From Actinomadura latina NBRC 106108 (GTDB taxonomy: Bacteria; Actinomycetota; Actinomycetes; Streptosporangiales; Streptosporangiaceae), in the NCBI RefSeq assembly GCF_001552195.1, contig NZ_BCQS01000015.1, positions 1 through 63,269 of the forward strand: 63,269 nucleotides of DNA. The letters run 5' to 3'. The notes under the pieces are model-generated. The model did not search any database. It was not told the DNA's origin and saw only the letters and a program-made list of their open reading frames with translations. Of the stretch, positions 1-8,534 are shown piece by piece (within the stretch, counting starts at the first letter, position 1; every line of letters starts with the position of its first letter). Position numbers and translations under genes: made by a program.

Positions 1-74
1 AAAAGGATACCGAGCCTGGTCGCTCGGACGTCGACTTGCCCACCCCGCCGCGTGTGGGGGTGGTGCGTTGAGGC
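1..74 (+). other. 23S-5S rRNA spacer
   Basis: Sequence directly upstream of the 5S gene. No coding potential is seen. It is presumably the internal transcribed spacer of an rRNA operon whose 16S and 23S genes lie left of the window; that is inferred only from the position before 5S. Confidence 0.6.
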
Positions 75-192
75 GTTCGGTGGTTTTGGCGAAGGGGAAA
101 CACCCGGTCCCATCCCGAACCCGGAAGTTAAGCCCTTCAGCGCCGATGGTACTGCATGGGAGACTGTGTGGGAGAGTAGGACACCGCCGGAC
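75..192 (+). rRNA. rrf: 5S ribosomal RNA
   Basis: About 118 nt with hallmark actinobacterial 5S blocks: CCATCCCGAACCCGGAAGTT, followed by AGCGCCGATGGTACTGC and GGGAGAGTAGGACACCGCC. The ends pair as the terminal helix (GTTCGGTGG with CACCGCCGGAC). It is followed 11 nt later by a strong terminator, as expected for the last gene of an rrn operon. The ends are placed by comparison with remembered Streptomyces 5S and may be off by 1-2 nt. Confidence 0.96.
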
Positions 193-203
193 TCATATTA
201 CGG

Positions 204-232
204 AAGGGCCCCGCCGACACGGCGGGGCCCTT
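204..232 (+). terminator. rrn operon terminator
   Basis: Perfect 12-bp stem AAGGGCCCCGCC / GGCGGGGCCCTT with a 5-nt loop, followed by a T-containing stretch (cctcattt). It lies 11 nt after the 5S rRNA and is the clearest intrinsic terminator of the window. Confidence 0.92.
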
Positions 233-1488
233 CCTCATTTCCCGACGATTATCAATCCCGACGAAGAAGGACCCGGCACGCATTGCCGACCCGGGTGGCT
301 CGGCCCGCGCGCTCGTGATCGTGTCGCGTCTTGGGCCGGGTGGGCCGCGATATCACCGGTGCCACGGTGCGCTCCCGTCGCGGCATCAGGCGGGCGTCGG
401 ACGCGGGCTCTGCCAACTCATCCGCCTGGCCCGCTGGCGGACCCGCTAGAACCGCCATGCGCGCGGGATGCCGCAGCCCCAGCGGCGCCTGGACAACTGG
501 CCTTGCGGGGCACACCGGTCATAGTGCGGACTTACCCGGCTGGAGCGGCACGATCAACCACTCCGGGCGACCAATGCCGGACATGCCTGCGTCGACGGCG
601 TGCACCGCACGCCTGGCATGAACACCGCTCCTTGCCCGCCCGAGCACAAGCACCCCTGGCCGGCGCGGACGCTGCCGGGCGGACACACAACTCAGTCCTC
701 ACTCACCAGCCCCGCCCGCGGCAACCCGTCCAGACCCGCTAGCCGGTGACCGGCTGGTAGCCCCACCGACAGCGGATCTTGGCGGTCGGCCGCGTCACTG
801 CCGTTGGCATGGCGGGCGGCTGATGTCCGGGGCAACCGACAAGCACCACTGCGGCCGGCCACCAGGACGCCAGCAGACCGACGACGAGCCGGGTCGAGTA
901 TTGGGTGGGGGCGGCGACAAGCAACCCGGGGATCTTGGGCAGCCGCCGCAGCATTCCCGTCCAGATCGGTGTTGTGCACCCGCCAATCCGTACACTTATG
1001 ACACCGCCCCCGGCACCGATCCCCGCGAGCAGTTGACCGATCGCCACGAGCACCGAGCAGCCTGGCTTGAACCATTAGTGAACGGCCTCGGCGCAACCCC
1101 TGAGCAGACCGCGCCGGAATGGTCCGCCCATGCGCGCCGTCTGGACCCGGTGCAACTGTGCCAACTGCGACACGCCGACCGTCAAGGCCGCCCGGACTCG
1201 GCCTCGTCCGCGACCGCGATCGCGCATGGCACCCGCAGGCGCCAAAGCCGCAACTGCACGTCCCAGCCCTTCGATACCTGACGATCAATGGTCGCGCCCG
1301 AAGGACGCTTCCCGGGGGGGGGTGAACCTTCTCCCGACATCGATGCGGGTACCGGCCTATACCCCGCAGAGCCCTTTCAGGATGGTTCGGATCGGCCGCG
1401 TACCGGGTTTGGAGTGTCCAAAAAAAGGCGTCTGGAGTCATGCGGGTGAGGAGGGTAGGAGGCGGACGGTCACACAAGGAGGACATGG
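233..1488. other. 1.25-kb stretch without a convincing gene
   Basis: No reading frame here has recognisable domains, a good ribosome binding site and plausible composition together. The best candidate is a 104-codon minus-strand frame (739-1053) that looks mildly hydrophobic (PKIPGLLVAAP, VVGLLASWWPAAVVLV), but it has no recognisable family and may be decayed coding sequence. A G8 run (about 1313-1320) and an A7 run (about 1421-1427) are visible. The DUF397 promoter presumably lies at the right end. Confidence 0.5.
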
Positions 1489-1695
1489 ATGAACCGTCCT
1501 GCTTTCGCCAGTGCCAGGTGGCGTAAGAGTTCCCGAAGCAACGGCTCCAGTAACTGCGTCGAGACCGCCGGTCTGCGAACCGGCATCGCAATCAGGGACA
1601 GCAAGGCGCCGGCGGAGCCCGCGCTGGTCCTCGGACCGGATCATTGGAGGACGTTCATCAGTGCCATCAAAGCGGGATTCCACGATCTGAGCTGA
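1489..1695 (+). CDS. DUF397 domain protein (orphan)
   Basis: A 68-residue protein matching the DUF397 pattern: RWRKSSRSNGSSNCVE near the N-terminus, then a GIAIRDSK strand and a C-terminal W..F segment (DHWRTFISAIKAG). DUF397 proteins are small actinobacterial products usually encoded next to an XRE-type helix-turn-helix regulator with which they are thought to act; their biochemical role is not settled. The start is fixed by a strong AAGGAGG seven bases before the ATG. No XRE partner is visible in the flanking 1 kb on either side, so this copy is an orphan. A GC-rich hairpin follows 20 nt after the stop. Confidence 0.9.
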   Translation: MNRPAFASARWRKSSRSNGSSNCVETAGLRTGIAIRDSKAPAEPALVLGPDHWRTFISAIKAGFHDLS

Positions 1696-1715
1696 CCGGA
1701 CGGCTCGACCACCGC

Positions 1716-1751
1716 ACTCGCCCGCCGATGGACTACTGTCGGCGGGCGGGT
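1716..1751 (+). terminator. hairpin after the DUF397 gene
   Basis: Perfect 10-bp stem CGCCCGCCGA / TCGGCGGGCG with a 10-nt loop, extendable to 13 pairs including one wobble. There is no U-tract, which is usual for actinobacterial terminators. Confidence 0.6.
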
Positions 1752-2376
1752 CATCGAGCGGACTCCATACCGCGCCGCTGCTGGCATGAGGCCCCGGTAT
1801 CTCGACGCCACGAAACCCAGTGCAGGCGCTCATGGCGCGGTTGGCTCCACCGAACGCTGGTTCTCGCGAGTGTTCCAGGTTCATCACCCGGCGTCACTCA
1901 GTGCAGCACCTCATGGTGGTGTCTGCTCCACCAAGCTCTGGCTGTGGCAAGTGCTCGAGTTCTTGCCCGAGACCAGTCCGGCGAGTTTCCGCCGCCGATG
2001 AAAGGTGGCTGACTGGAACGCGACGCCATTGGCCTCGGACGTTGCGGTGATGGGCAGTGCCTCGCCCTCCGGGACGGAGTCGCCGAGGATGTGCACCTTG
2101 GGACGGCCCCGGCGCGTGGGGCGGATCACTGCGGCGGACGCGGGCGTATTCCGTCCGGCATCGAGGTGTATACCGTCCGCTACCTCAGCCTCAGCGGCGT
2201 CGAGCAGCAGATCGACGGACTCACCAGGTCAGCCCTCGGTGCCGCCGTCGATCCGGTGGGGCCTGGCCGGCTGAGTGAGCGTCATGCCGCCGACTGTGCC
2301 GCCCGGTCGTCATGGCGTCGGCCCGGCACGTCGCAGCCTTGGCGTGGGCGATGTGGGGGCGGACGGCAGAAGCAGG
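1752..2376. other. gene-poor stretch with possible transposase debris
   Basis: No intact gene is recognised. On the minus strand (about 2240 down to 1911) an open stretch without a clear start or Shine-Dalgarno contains RRGRPKVHILGDS, which recalls the GRPKxH segment of IS5-type DDE transposases. No DDE residues, terminal inverted repeats or target duplication are seen, so any mobile-element origin is speculative. Confidence 0.35.
1818..1961. repeat. diverged 81-bp direct repeat
   Basis: Two copies start with CAGTGCAG at 1818 and 1899 and can be aligned over about 60 nt, sharing CTCATGG, GCTCCACC, CTGG and AAGTG/GAGTG blocks. The period is 81 nt, a multiple of three. In one plus-strand frame the copies read SAGAHGAVGSTERWF and SAAPHGGVCSTKLWL, so this may be a decayed coding repeat. 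Confidence 0.55.
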
Positions 2377-2868
2377 TCAGTGTTCCAGGGCCGTCAGGTG
2401 GGCTTGGACGGCGTCCAGGTCGGCTTCGCTGAAGACCGTGATGCCGGAGCGTTGGAGGAGGGCGGTCGTCACGCCCGTGCCGGGGGACGCGGCACCGGTG
2501 AAGGTTCCGTCGTAGATGCGGTGGGTGCCGCAGGACGGGCTGCCCTCCTTGAGGAGGGCCGTGCGAGCGCCGGAGCGCTGCGCCGCCGCCAGGGCCAGGC
2601 GGGCGCCCTGGAGGAATTCGGCGGTCACGTCCTTGCCGGTGCCGGTGAGGACGCGGGCCGTTCCGGTGAGGACGTCGCCGCCGTCGCCTCCGACGATCTC
2701 GGCAGCCGGGCGTGGAACGGTTAGGCCACCCGATACTTCGGGGCAGAATGGTACAAGGCGTCCCTCAAGGCGCCAGCGCTCGAAGAGGTCGACTTCTACC
2801 GGCTTGGCTGCCCCGTCGTAGCGGACGGGCCGCCCCGCAAGGCAGGAGCTGACCAGGATGCGTTCCAC
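2377..2868 (-). CDS. DUF523 domain protein
   Basis: A 163-residue protein with the DUF523 signatures: N-terminal ILVSSCLAGRPVRYDG, central PFCPEVSGGLTVPRP and the LLKEGSPSCGTHRIYDGTF core with its conserved Cys. The family is widespread in bacteria, occurs alone or fused to DUF1722, and has no established enzymatic activity; the conserved cysteines suggest a metal- or thiol-dependent role. The start is a GTG with only a weak ribosome binding site. It is divergent from the GAF-PP2C gene, sharing a 117-bp intergenic region. Confidence 0.9.
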   Translation of the reverse strand: MERILVSSCLAGRPVRYDGAAKPVEVDLFERWRLEGRLVPFCPEVSGGLTVPRPAAEIVGGDGGDVLTGTARVLTGTGKDVTAEFLQGARLALAAAQRSGARTALLKEGSPSCGTHRIYDGTFTGAASPGTGVTTALLQRSGITVFSEADLDAVQAHLTALEH

Positions 2869-2985
2869 GTCGTCCAGCCTATGCCGGTCGTTTTGCGGGC
2901 CCTACCGGGTTGTGATCTCCGTCACCGGCTCGATCGGGGTTGTGACCGAGGTTAGGTTAGTTGCAGGACGGCAAATATCACACTC

Positions 2986-4214
2986 ATGGGTGGGAAGTTG
3001 GAGAAGTCCACGGATTCTGGGCAGGACGCCGCTCGCAAGCTCGAGAACGTCCTGGCGATCACCGATGAGGCGTTCGCCTACATGGGCGTGGACGAGTTCC
3101 TGGACACCCTGCTCGAACGCGTCCGCCAGATCCTGGACGCGGACACCGCCGTCGTCCTGCTCCTCGACCGGCAGCGGCGGCTCCTCGTGGCGGCGGCCGC
3201 GAAGGGCATAGAGGAGGAGGTCACCCAGGCGGCCCACGTCCCGGTGAGCCAGGGGTTCGCCGGACGTGTCGCGGCGGAGTTGCGGCCCGTCTACATCCCG
3301 GACGTGCCGACCGCCGGCGTGTTCAACCCGCTGCTGGTCCAGCGGGGGCTCCGGTCCCTGCTCGGCGTGCCGCTCATCAGCGGCGGCACGCTGGTCGGCG
3401 TCCTGCACGTCGGGACGCTCGCGGCGCGCCGGTTCACCGCGGACGACACCGAGTTCCTCCAGCTCGCCGCCTCCCGTGCCGCGATGGCCGTGCACTCGCT
3501 GCAGAGCCGGGCCGAACGCGCCGGTGCCCTGGAACTGCAGCGCAGCCTGGTGCCGACGGCGCTGCCGGACATCCCCGGTGCCGAGATGTCCGCGCGCTAC
3601 CGTCCCGGCAAGGCCGATGTCGGCGGGACTGGTACGACGTGTTCACGCTTCCGTCCGGCGAGATCGGCATCGTCATGGGGGACGTCGCCGGGCACGGTCT
3701 CTCGGCCGCCGTGGTCATGGGGCGGATGCGCAGCGCGCTGCGGGCCTACGCGCTGGAGGCCGCCGACCCCGCCGAGGCGCTGCACAGGCTCGACCGGAAG
3801 ATGCAGCACTTCGAGCCCGACGCGACGGCGACCGTGCTGTACGCGGTGTGCGATCCGGGGCTGGAGCGCATCCGGCTGTCGTCGGCGGGTCACCTCCCGC
3901 CGGTGATCGCGGTGCCCGGGCAGCCCGCCTGGACGGTCGACGCCAAGCCCGACGTCCTCATCGGCATGGACACCGAGATCCCCCGGCGGACGGTGACGAT
4001 CACGCTTCCGCCGGGAGCCGTGCTGTGCTTCTACACCGACGGCCTGGTGGAGCGGCGGCGGGCTTCGCTGAACTCCGGCATCGACCGGCTGTGCGAGGCG
4101 GTGTCCGCCGGCCCGCCCGAGGACGTCGGCGCCGCGGTCATGGCGGCGATGATCGGCCGCGAGCAGGCGGCGGACGACGTCGCACTGCTGGTCATCCGGC
4201 GTGCCACCGCCTGA
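2986..4214 (+). pseudogene. GAF-PP2C (RsbU-type) phosphatase, frameshifted
   Basis: The 5' part encodes a GAF domain (about residues 20-175; VPLISGGTLVGVLHVGT) and the start of a SpoIIE/PP2C phosphatase domain (GALELQRSLVP). The rest of the phosphatase (IGIVMGDVAGHGLSAAVVMG, LLYTDG-like CFYTDGLVERR, C-terminal ADDVALLVIRR) lies in another frame. The switch is at 3625-3627: the sequence reads ggcgggactgg, whereas one extra G would give GGDWYDVF, the conserved family motif. As it stands the product would terminate at 3906 with a foreign tail. Such phosphatases dephosphorylate anti-anti-sigma factors, with the GAF domain sensing a signal. The cause may be a true mutation, a homopolymer sequencing error or, less likely, recoding. 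Confidence 0.85.
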
Positions 4215-4220
4215 CCGGGG

Positions 4221-5039
4221 TCACTTCTCGGAGCGGATGCGGTTCACCGCGATCTGCGCGACGCGGACGGCGGCGCCCGGGTTGAGGCGGACGCCGCGCC
4301 ACGCGATCCGGCCGTGCGCCGGGGAGACGATGAGCGCCTGGTTCTTCGCGACGCCGCGCATGATGTCGCGCGCCAGCTTCTCGGCCGTGTAGAGGCGCGG
4401 GGACGCCTTGGCGATGTCGCCGGTCGCGTCGCCGCTCAGCGCCGTCTCCGGCAGGTCCGGATTGACGTTGTGCAGGAGCGGGGTGTCGACGAAGGACGGG
4501 CAGACGACGCTGACCTTCACGCCGCGCCCGGCCGCCTCCGCTCGCAGGCCGAGGGAGAGGCCGACGACGGCGTGCTTCGTGGCGGTGTAGGGGATGCCGA
4601 TCGGCATCGGGACGAGCCCGGCCAGCGACGCGGTGTTCACGATGTGGCCGCTGCGCTGCTCCAGCATGATCGGGTAGGCGGCGTGGACGCCGTGGACGAC
4701 GCCCTTGAGGTTGATGTCGATCGCGCGGTTCCAGTGGTCGAGGGTGAGTTCCTCGGCCATGCCGCCGATCGCGATGCCGGCGTTGTTGAACACGAGGTCG
4801 AGCCGTCCGTGGTCGGCCTTGACGCCCTTGTAGAGGTCGCTGACGGCGTCGGCGTCGGTGACGTCCAGGGCGGCGGAGGTCGCCTTGCCCTTGCCGAGGG
4901 TGTTCAGCTTGTCGGCGACCTTCGCGGCGCCCTCGGCGTTGATGTCGGTGACCACGACGGTGTCGCCGCGCGCCACCAGGGACGTGGCGATCGCACGGCC
5001 GATGCCGGATGCGCCTCCGGTCACGATCGCGATGCTCAT
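4221..5039 (-). CDS. SDR family oxidoreductase
   Basis: A 272-residue classical short-chain dehydrogenase/reductase. It has the TGGASGIGRA nucleotide-binding loop, DVTD for the adenine pocket, NNAGIA, a catalytic Ser region (VNTASLAG) and YTATK. The acidic residue after the second strand (VVVTDINAEG) points to NAD(H) preference. The substrate is unknown. The internal start MSIAIV is preferred over one four codons upstream because GGAG lies about 7 nt before it. It is downstream of and co-oriented with the FMO/diiron oxygenase genes but separated by a 16-bp hairpin, so it is probably a separate transcription unit. It ends 6 nt from the convergent PP2C gene. Confidence 0.88.
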   Translation of the reverse strand: MSIAIVTGGASGIGRAIATSLVARGDTVVVTDINAEGAAKVADKLNTLGKGKATSAALDVTDADAVSDLYKGVKADHGRLDLVFNNAGIAIGGMAEELTLDHWNRAIDINLKGVVHGVHAAYPIMLEQRSGHIVNTASLAGLVPMPIGIPYTATKHAVVGLSLGLRAEAAGRGVKVSVVCPSFVDTPLLHNVNPDLPETALSGDATGDIAKASPRLYTAEKLARDIMRGVAKNQALIVSPAHGRIAWRGVRLNPGAAVRVAQIAVNRIRSEK

Positions 5040-5058
5040 TGCGCGCTCCACTCGATGA

Positions 5059-5100
5059 ACCGCGGGCCGGGTCCGGAGGGGAGTGGACCCGGCCCGCGGT
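5059..5100 (-). terminator. hairpin between FMO and SDR genes
   Basis: Perfect 16-bp inverted repeat ACCGCGGGCCGGGTCC / GGACCCGGCCCGCGGT with a 10-nt loop. It lies after the minus-strand FMO stop and 20 nt before the SDR start, so it can end the oxygenase transcript and isolate the SDR. Confidence 0.8.
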
Positions 5101-5163
5101 GGCTAATTGGATTTGAAGTTCAATTACGGGGGATTCTACGGGCTGGGCGGTCCCCGCCGATAC

Positions 5164-6699
5164 TCAGGCGTCGACAAAACCGCGCTCGCCGTCCCGCCGC
5201 TCGATCTGGAAATCGCCGGGGTTCAGCCTGCGGGTGCGCAGCCAGAAGTTCAGTGTGGACGCCGGCCAGGCCGCCCGATTTACGCCGTTCCGGTCGAGGT
5301 ACCAGCTGTCGCAGCCGCCGGAGACCCAGACGGCGCCCTCCGACCTGCGCTGCACCCACTGGTTGAACCGGTCCTGGACGGACGGCTTCACCGAGATCCG
5401 CGCGCCGCCCGCCGCGTCCAGCATCGCCAGGCATTGCAGTACGTACCGGACCTGCGCCTCGATGATGAAGATCATCGAGTTGTGGCCGAGCCCGGAGTTC
5501 GGGCCGAGCAGCAGGAACAGGTTCGGGAAGCCCGCGACCGCGACGCCGAGATGCGCCTCGATGCCGTCCTTCCACGCGTCCTGGATCTTCAGCCCGTTCC
5601 GGCCGACGATGTGCGCGCCGTCGAACGCGTCCGTGACGTGGAAGCCGGTGCCGAAGATGATCGCGTCGACCTCGTGCTCGCGTCCGTCCCGCGTGACGAT
5701 CGAGTGCTCGCGGACCTCCGCGATGCCCTCGGTGGTCAGCTCCACGTTGGGCCGCATCAGCGCCGGGTAGTAGTCGCTGGACACGAGCGTCCGCTTGCAG
5801 CCCATCGTGTAGCCGGGCGTCAGCTTGCGGCGGAGGTCCCGGTCGGGGACCTGCCGGGCGAGATGCAGCCGCGCGAGCGAACTGGCCGCCTTCAGCAGCC
5901 TCGGGTTCTTGAACCCGAGGACGAAGCTCTCCTGCATCAGGTAGATGCCGTTGCGGTACCCCCGCTGGACGAGCGGGACGCGGCGGAACAGCGTCCGCTC
6001 GACGCCGGTAACCCGGCGGTCGGGCTTCGGGAGGATCCACGGCGGGGTCCGCTGGAACACCGTCAGCCGCCGGACGCGCTTCGCGATCTGCGGGACGAAC
6101 TGGATCGCCGACGCGCCCGTCCCGATCACCGCCACCCGCTTGCCGGTCAGGTCGTAGGAGTGGTCCCACTCGGCGGAGTGGAACGTCCTCCCCTCGAACG
6201 CGGCCAGTCCGGGCAGGTCGGGGATGCTCGGGTGGTGCAGCGGCCCCATCCCGGCGACCAGTGCCCGTCCCCGGACGATCTCGCCGCCGTTGACGGTCAC
6301 CCGCCAGGTGTCGGTGGCGTCGTCGTACTCCGCCCCGGTCGCCTCGGCGTTGAACCGGATGTGCTGCCCCAGGTCGTACTTGTCGACGATGTCCTTGATG
6401 TACTGCAGGAGCTCCGCCTGCTTCGGGAACATCCGCGACCAGTCGGCCTTCGGCTCGAACGAGTAGGAGTACAGCAGCGACATGATGTCGCACGCGCAGC
6501 CCGGGTAGGTGTTCTCCCGCCACGTCCCGCCGACCTCGTCCGCCTTCTCCAGGACGACGAAGTCGTGCACGCCGGCCTTCTTCAGCCCGATCGCCATGCC
6601 GAGACCGGAGAAGCCCGTCCCGACGACGACGACCTTGTACGGGCCGCCCGGCCCCGCCGCCGGCGTCACCACGGCGGGGCCCCGCTGCCTGCCGGCCAT
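5164..6699 (-). CDS. flavin monooxygenase, Baeyer-Villiger type
   Basis: A 511-residue FAD/NADPH-dependent class B monooxygenase. An N-terminal FAD Rossmann motif (VVVGTGFSGLGMAIGLKKAG, about residue 24) and a second NADPH motif (VAVIGTGASA, about residue 190) are present. Just before the second, FEGRTFHSAEW fits the type I BVMO fingerprint FxGxxxHxxxW. Members oxidise ketones to esters or oxygenate N/S atoms; the substrate cannot be read from sequence. It starts 2 nt after the stop of the AurF-type oxygenase gene, so the two are almost certainly one transcript under the upstream TetR gene. Confidence 0.92.
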   Translation of the reverse strand: MAGRQRGPAVVTPAAGPGGPYKVVVVGTGFSGLGMAIGLKKAGVHDFVVLEKADEVGGTWRENTYPGCACDIMSLLYSYSFEPKADWSRMFPKQAELLQYIKDIVDKYDLGQHIRFNAEATGAEYDDATDTWRVTVNGGEIVRGRALVAGMGPLHHPSIPDLPGLAAFEGRTFHSAEWDHSYDLTGKRVAVIGTGASAIQFVPQIAKRVRRLTVFQRTPPWILPKPDRRVTGVERTLFRRVPLVQRGYRNGIYLMQESFVLGFKNPRLLKAASSLARLHLARQVPDRDLRRKLTPGYTMGCKRTLVSSDYYPALMRPNVELTTEGIAEVREHSIVTRDGREHEVDAIIFGTGFHVTDAFDGAHIVGRNGLKIQDAWKDGIEAHLGVAVAGFPNLFLLLGPNSGLGHNSMIFIIEAQVRYVLQCLAMLDAAGGARISVKPSVQDRFNQWVQRRSEGAVWVSGGCDSWYLDRNGVNRAAWPASTLNFWLRTRRLNPGDFQIERRDGERGFVDA

Positions 6700-6701
6700 G
6701 C

Positions 6702-7703
6702 TCAGGCGGCCTTGGGAGCCTCAAGGGCGCGGCGCGCGCCGGGCTCGTCCCAGATGCCGAACGCCTTCCAGACCCGCTTGTTCACCGGGCCGACCACGTT
6801 CAGCTCGGCCATCAGGTCGCGGATCTTCCCGACCGAGTTGGAGATCTCCGCCTGCGACACCTCGTTCTTGTAGGCGGCGCGGACGACGTCCTTCGGGATG
6901 TTGAAGTGCCGCACCATCGGCCCGGGCGGGGACAGCATGATCCGCGCCATCACGCCGAGCACGATCGGGGTCGCGACGCCGAGGATCCGGCGGCGCGCCG
7001 GGCTCATGTTCGGCACCCGGTGCTTGAGGTAGTGCCGGGCGAACGAGATGTGCCGGGCCTCCTCCGCGATGTGGATTTTCATGATGGTCTCTTCGAGCGG
7101 GTGCTTGATGTGCCCGCCCTTGAGGGACTTGCGCTGGACGTAGTCGATGGGGTCCTCGCCGCCGAGCACGAAGACGAAGAACATCTCGGTGCTGACCAGC
7201 GGGATCCACGGCGCGGCCTGCGCGATGAGGCTCAGCGAGCGCGGCATGCCGCGGATCGGCATCTTCGTCCGGTTCACGAACTCCTGGAACATCATCCCGT
7301 GATGACATTCCTCGGTGGTCTCGTGGTAGACGTACCGGAACTCGGGCCGCCCGTTCGGCAGCCGGTAGGCGTAGTTGAGCAGCCCGCGCTTCAGCAGGTT
7401 CTCGAACTGCAGGCCGATCTTCATCGCGGTGGCGACGCGCCACAGCCCGATCTGCGCCTGGATCTCCGGCGGCTGCGACTTGTACCAGTCCGTCTCGCCG
7501 AGCCGGTCGAACTGGGGCAGGACCCAGCGCGGGTCGTTCTTGTCGACCGTGAACTCGGGGTCGTCCCAGGGGATGTCGGCGTAGGCCTCCCAGTGCTTCT
7601 CCACCGACGCCTTGTTCAGGCGGTCGATGACGCCGAGGTACGACTTCTTGTCCTTGACCTGTTCGCGGAGCTCGTTGGCGAGGTCGGTGGGGGCTTTCGG
7701 CAT
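6702..7703 (-). CDS. AurF-family diiron oxygenase
   Basis: A 333-residue protein with the ferritin-like diiron signature of the AurF (p-aminobenzoate N-oxygenase-like) family: TTEECHHGMMFQE (EExxH) in the middle and AEEARHISFARHYL (EExRH) further on. The family uses O2 and a carboxylate-bridged diiron centre, for example to oxidise amines to nitro compounds; many actinobacterial members have unknown substrates. The start is the ATG preceded by GGGAGCG. It sits between a TetR gene (89 nt upstream) and the BVMO-type FMO (2 nt downstream), suggesting a TetR-controlled two-oxygenase pathway. Confidence 0.9.
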   Translation of the reverse strand: MPKAPTDLANELREQVKDKKSYLGVIDRLNKASVEKHWEAYADIPWDDPEFTVDKNDPRWVLPQFDRLGETDWYKSQPPEIQAQIGLWRVATAMKIGLQFENLLKRGLLNYAYRLPNGRPEFRYVYHETTEECHHGMMFQEFVNRTKMPIRGMPRSLSLIAQAAPWIPLVSTEMFFVFVLGGEDPIDYVQRKSLKGGHIKHPLEETIMKIHIAEEARHISFARHYLKHRVPNMSPARRRILGVATPIVLGVMARIMLSPPGPMVRHFNIPKDVVRAAYKNEVSQAEISNSVGKIRDLMAELNVVGPVNKRVWKAFGIWDEPGARRALEAPKAA

Positions 7704-7792
7704 GTGGGGCGCTCCCTCGGGGTGCTGCGGCCGGCTCATGCGGAGGGCGGGCCGGCGGTATTGCAGGAGGTTGGGTCGTTGGTCGGGGTGGA

Positions 7793-8491
7793 CTACCGCT
7801 CGGACGACGCGTCCGCGGGCGTGTCGGGCATGGGCCCGCCCGCGGGGGTGCCGGGCTGCGGGACGATCAGCTGCGCGACGTCCTTCACCTGGCGGAGCAC
7901 GGCGGCCTGGTGGCCCGCCGCGTCGTCGTCCAGCGCGTTCTGTATGGAGAGCCCGACGAACATCGCGAACAAGGCGCGCAGCATCGTCGGGACGAAATCG
8001 GGGGGCAGCGTGTTCTCCGGGAACAGCCGCTCGAACGTCTCCAGGATCACCTGGAGGACCCGCTCGTTCAGGTCGATGCACAGCGGCCGCAGCTCGTCGT
8101 CGGTGCGGGCGGCCACGGCCAGCTCCATCAGGGCCTTGGCCGGACGGCCGCGGAACACCTCCCACAGCAGGTCGAGGGCGCCCGAGACGTTGCGCCGCTC
8201 GGCCGGCAGCACCGCGAAAGCCGTCTCGTAGGCCAGCCGCTGCGCCTCCAGCAGGTGCTCCAGCGCGGCGGCGACGAGCACCATCTTCGTCGGGTAGTGG
8301 TGCTGCTGCGCCCCGCGCGACACGCCGGCGCGGCGGGCGACCTCCGTGGTGGACGTCCTGGACCAGCCGAGGTCGACCAGGCACTCCATGGTCGCCTCCA
8401 GGAGCCTGGCCTGCGTGCGCGAGCGGCGTTCCTGCTGCGTGCGGCGCCCGGACGGCCCGTGGCGGTGACGTCGGCGGCTGCTTACTGCCAT
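7793..8491 (-). CDS. TetR family transcriptional regulator
   Basis: A 232-residue regulator with an N-terminal TetR helix-turn-helix (about residues 15-65: RLLEATMECLVDLGWSRTSTTEVARRAGVSRGA..HHYPTK) and a helical ligand-binding C-terminus. The chosen ATG has no Shine-Dalgarno, but TACCGT lies 7 nt before it with TTGCTT 17 nt further upstream, so the mRNA is probably leaderless. A start 24 codons upstream (8563) is possible but would put the promoter inside the gene. It heads the diiron oxygenase-FMO cluster and is divergent from the ABC exporter genes, either of which it could control. Confidence 0.88.
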   Translation of the reverse strand: MAVSSRRRHRHGPSGRRTQQERRSRTQARLLEATMECLVDLGWSRTSTTEVARRAGVSRGAQQHHYPTKMVLVAAALEHLLEAQRLAYETAFAVLPAERRNVSGALDLLWEVFRGRPAKALMELAVAARTDDELRPLCIDLNERVLQVILETFERLFPENTLPPDFVPTMLRALFAMFVGLSIQNALDDDAAGHQAAVLRQVKDVAQLIVPQPGTPAGGPMPDTPADASSER

Positions 8492-8498
8492 GGGTAGG

Positions 8499-8534
8499 AC
8501 GGTACGAGCGAACAAACAAGCAAGCAAGCCTGCA
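8499..8534 (-). promoter_or_regulatory. putative tetR promoter with GCTT repeats
   Basis: On the minus strand, TTGCTT (8522-8527) - 17 nt - TACCGT (8499-8504) forms a plausible -35/-10 pair ending 7 nt before the tetR ATG. The -35 box lies inside a GCTTGCTTGCTTGTTTGTT stretch, a likely site for autoregulation. The operator role is inferred. Confidence 0.45.

Noticed and set aside
739..1053. 104-codon minus-strand frame with hydrophobic stretches
   Set aside because: No Shine-Dalgarno, no recognisable family and a poor start; too weak to list as a gene, so it is mentioned only in the gap entry.
1911..2240. IS5-type transposase remnant on the minus strand
   Set aside because: Only one short GRPKxH-like match; no DDE residues, terminal inverted repeats or target duplication. 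Kept as a comment, not as a mobile element.
2952..2960. TTAGGTTAG, identical to half of an IdeR/DmdR iron box
   Set aside because: The other half-site is absent; iron boxes need both halves. A similar lone half (GGCTAACCT) near 26219 shows such fragments occur by chance.
3291..3906. Programmed -1/+1 frameshifting to explain the GAF-PP2C gene
   Set aside because: The site lacks a typical slippery heptamer and a downstream structure is not evident by eye; a one-base deletion in a G run is the simpler reading.
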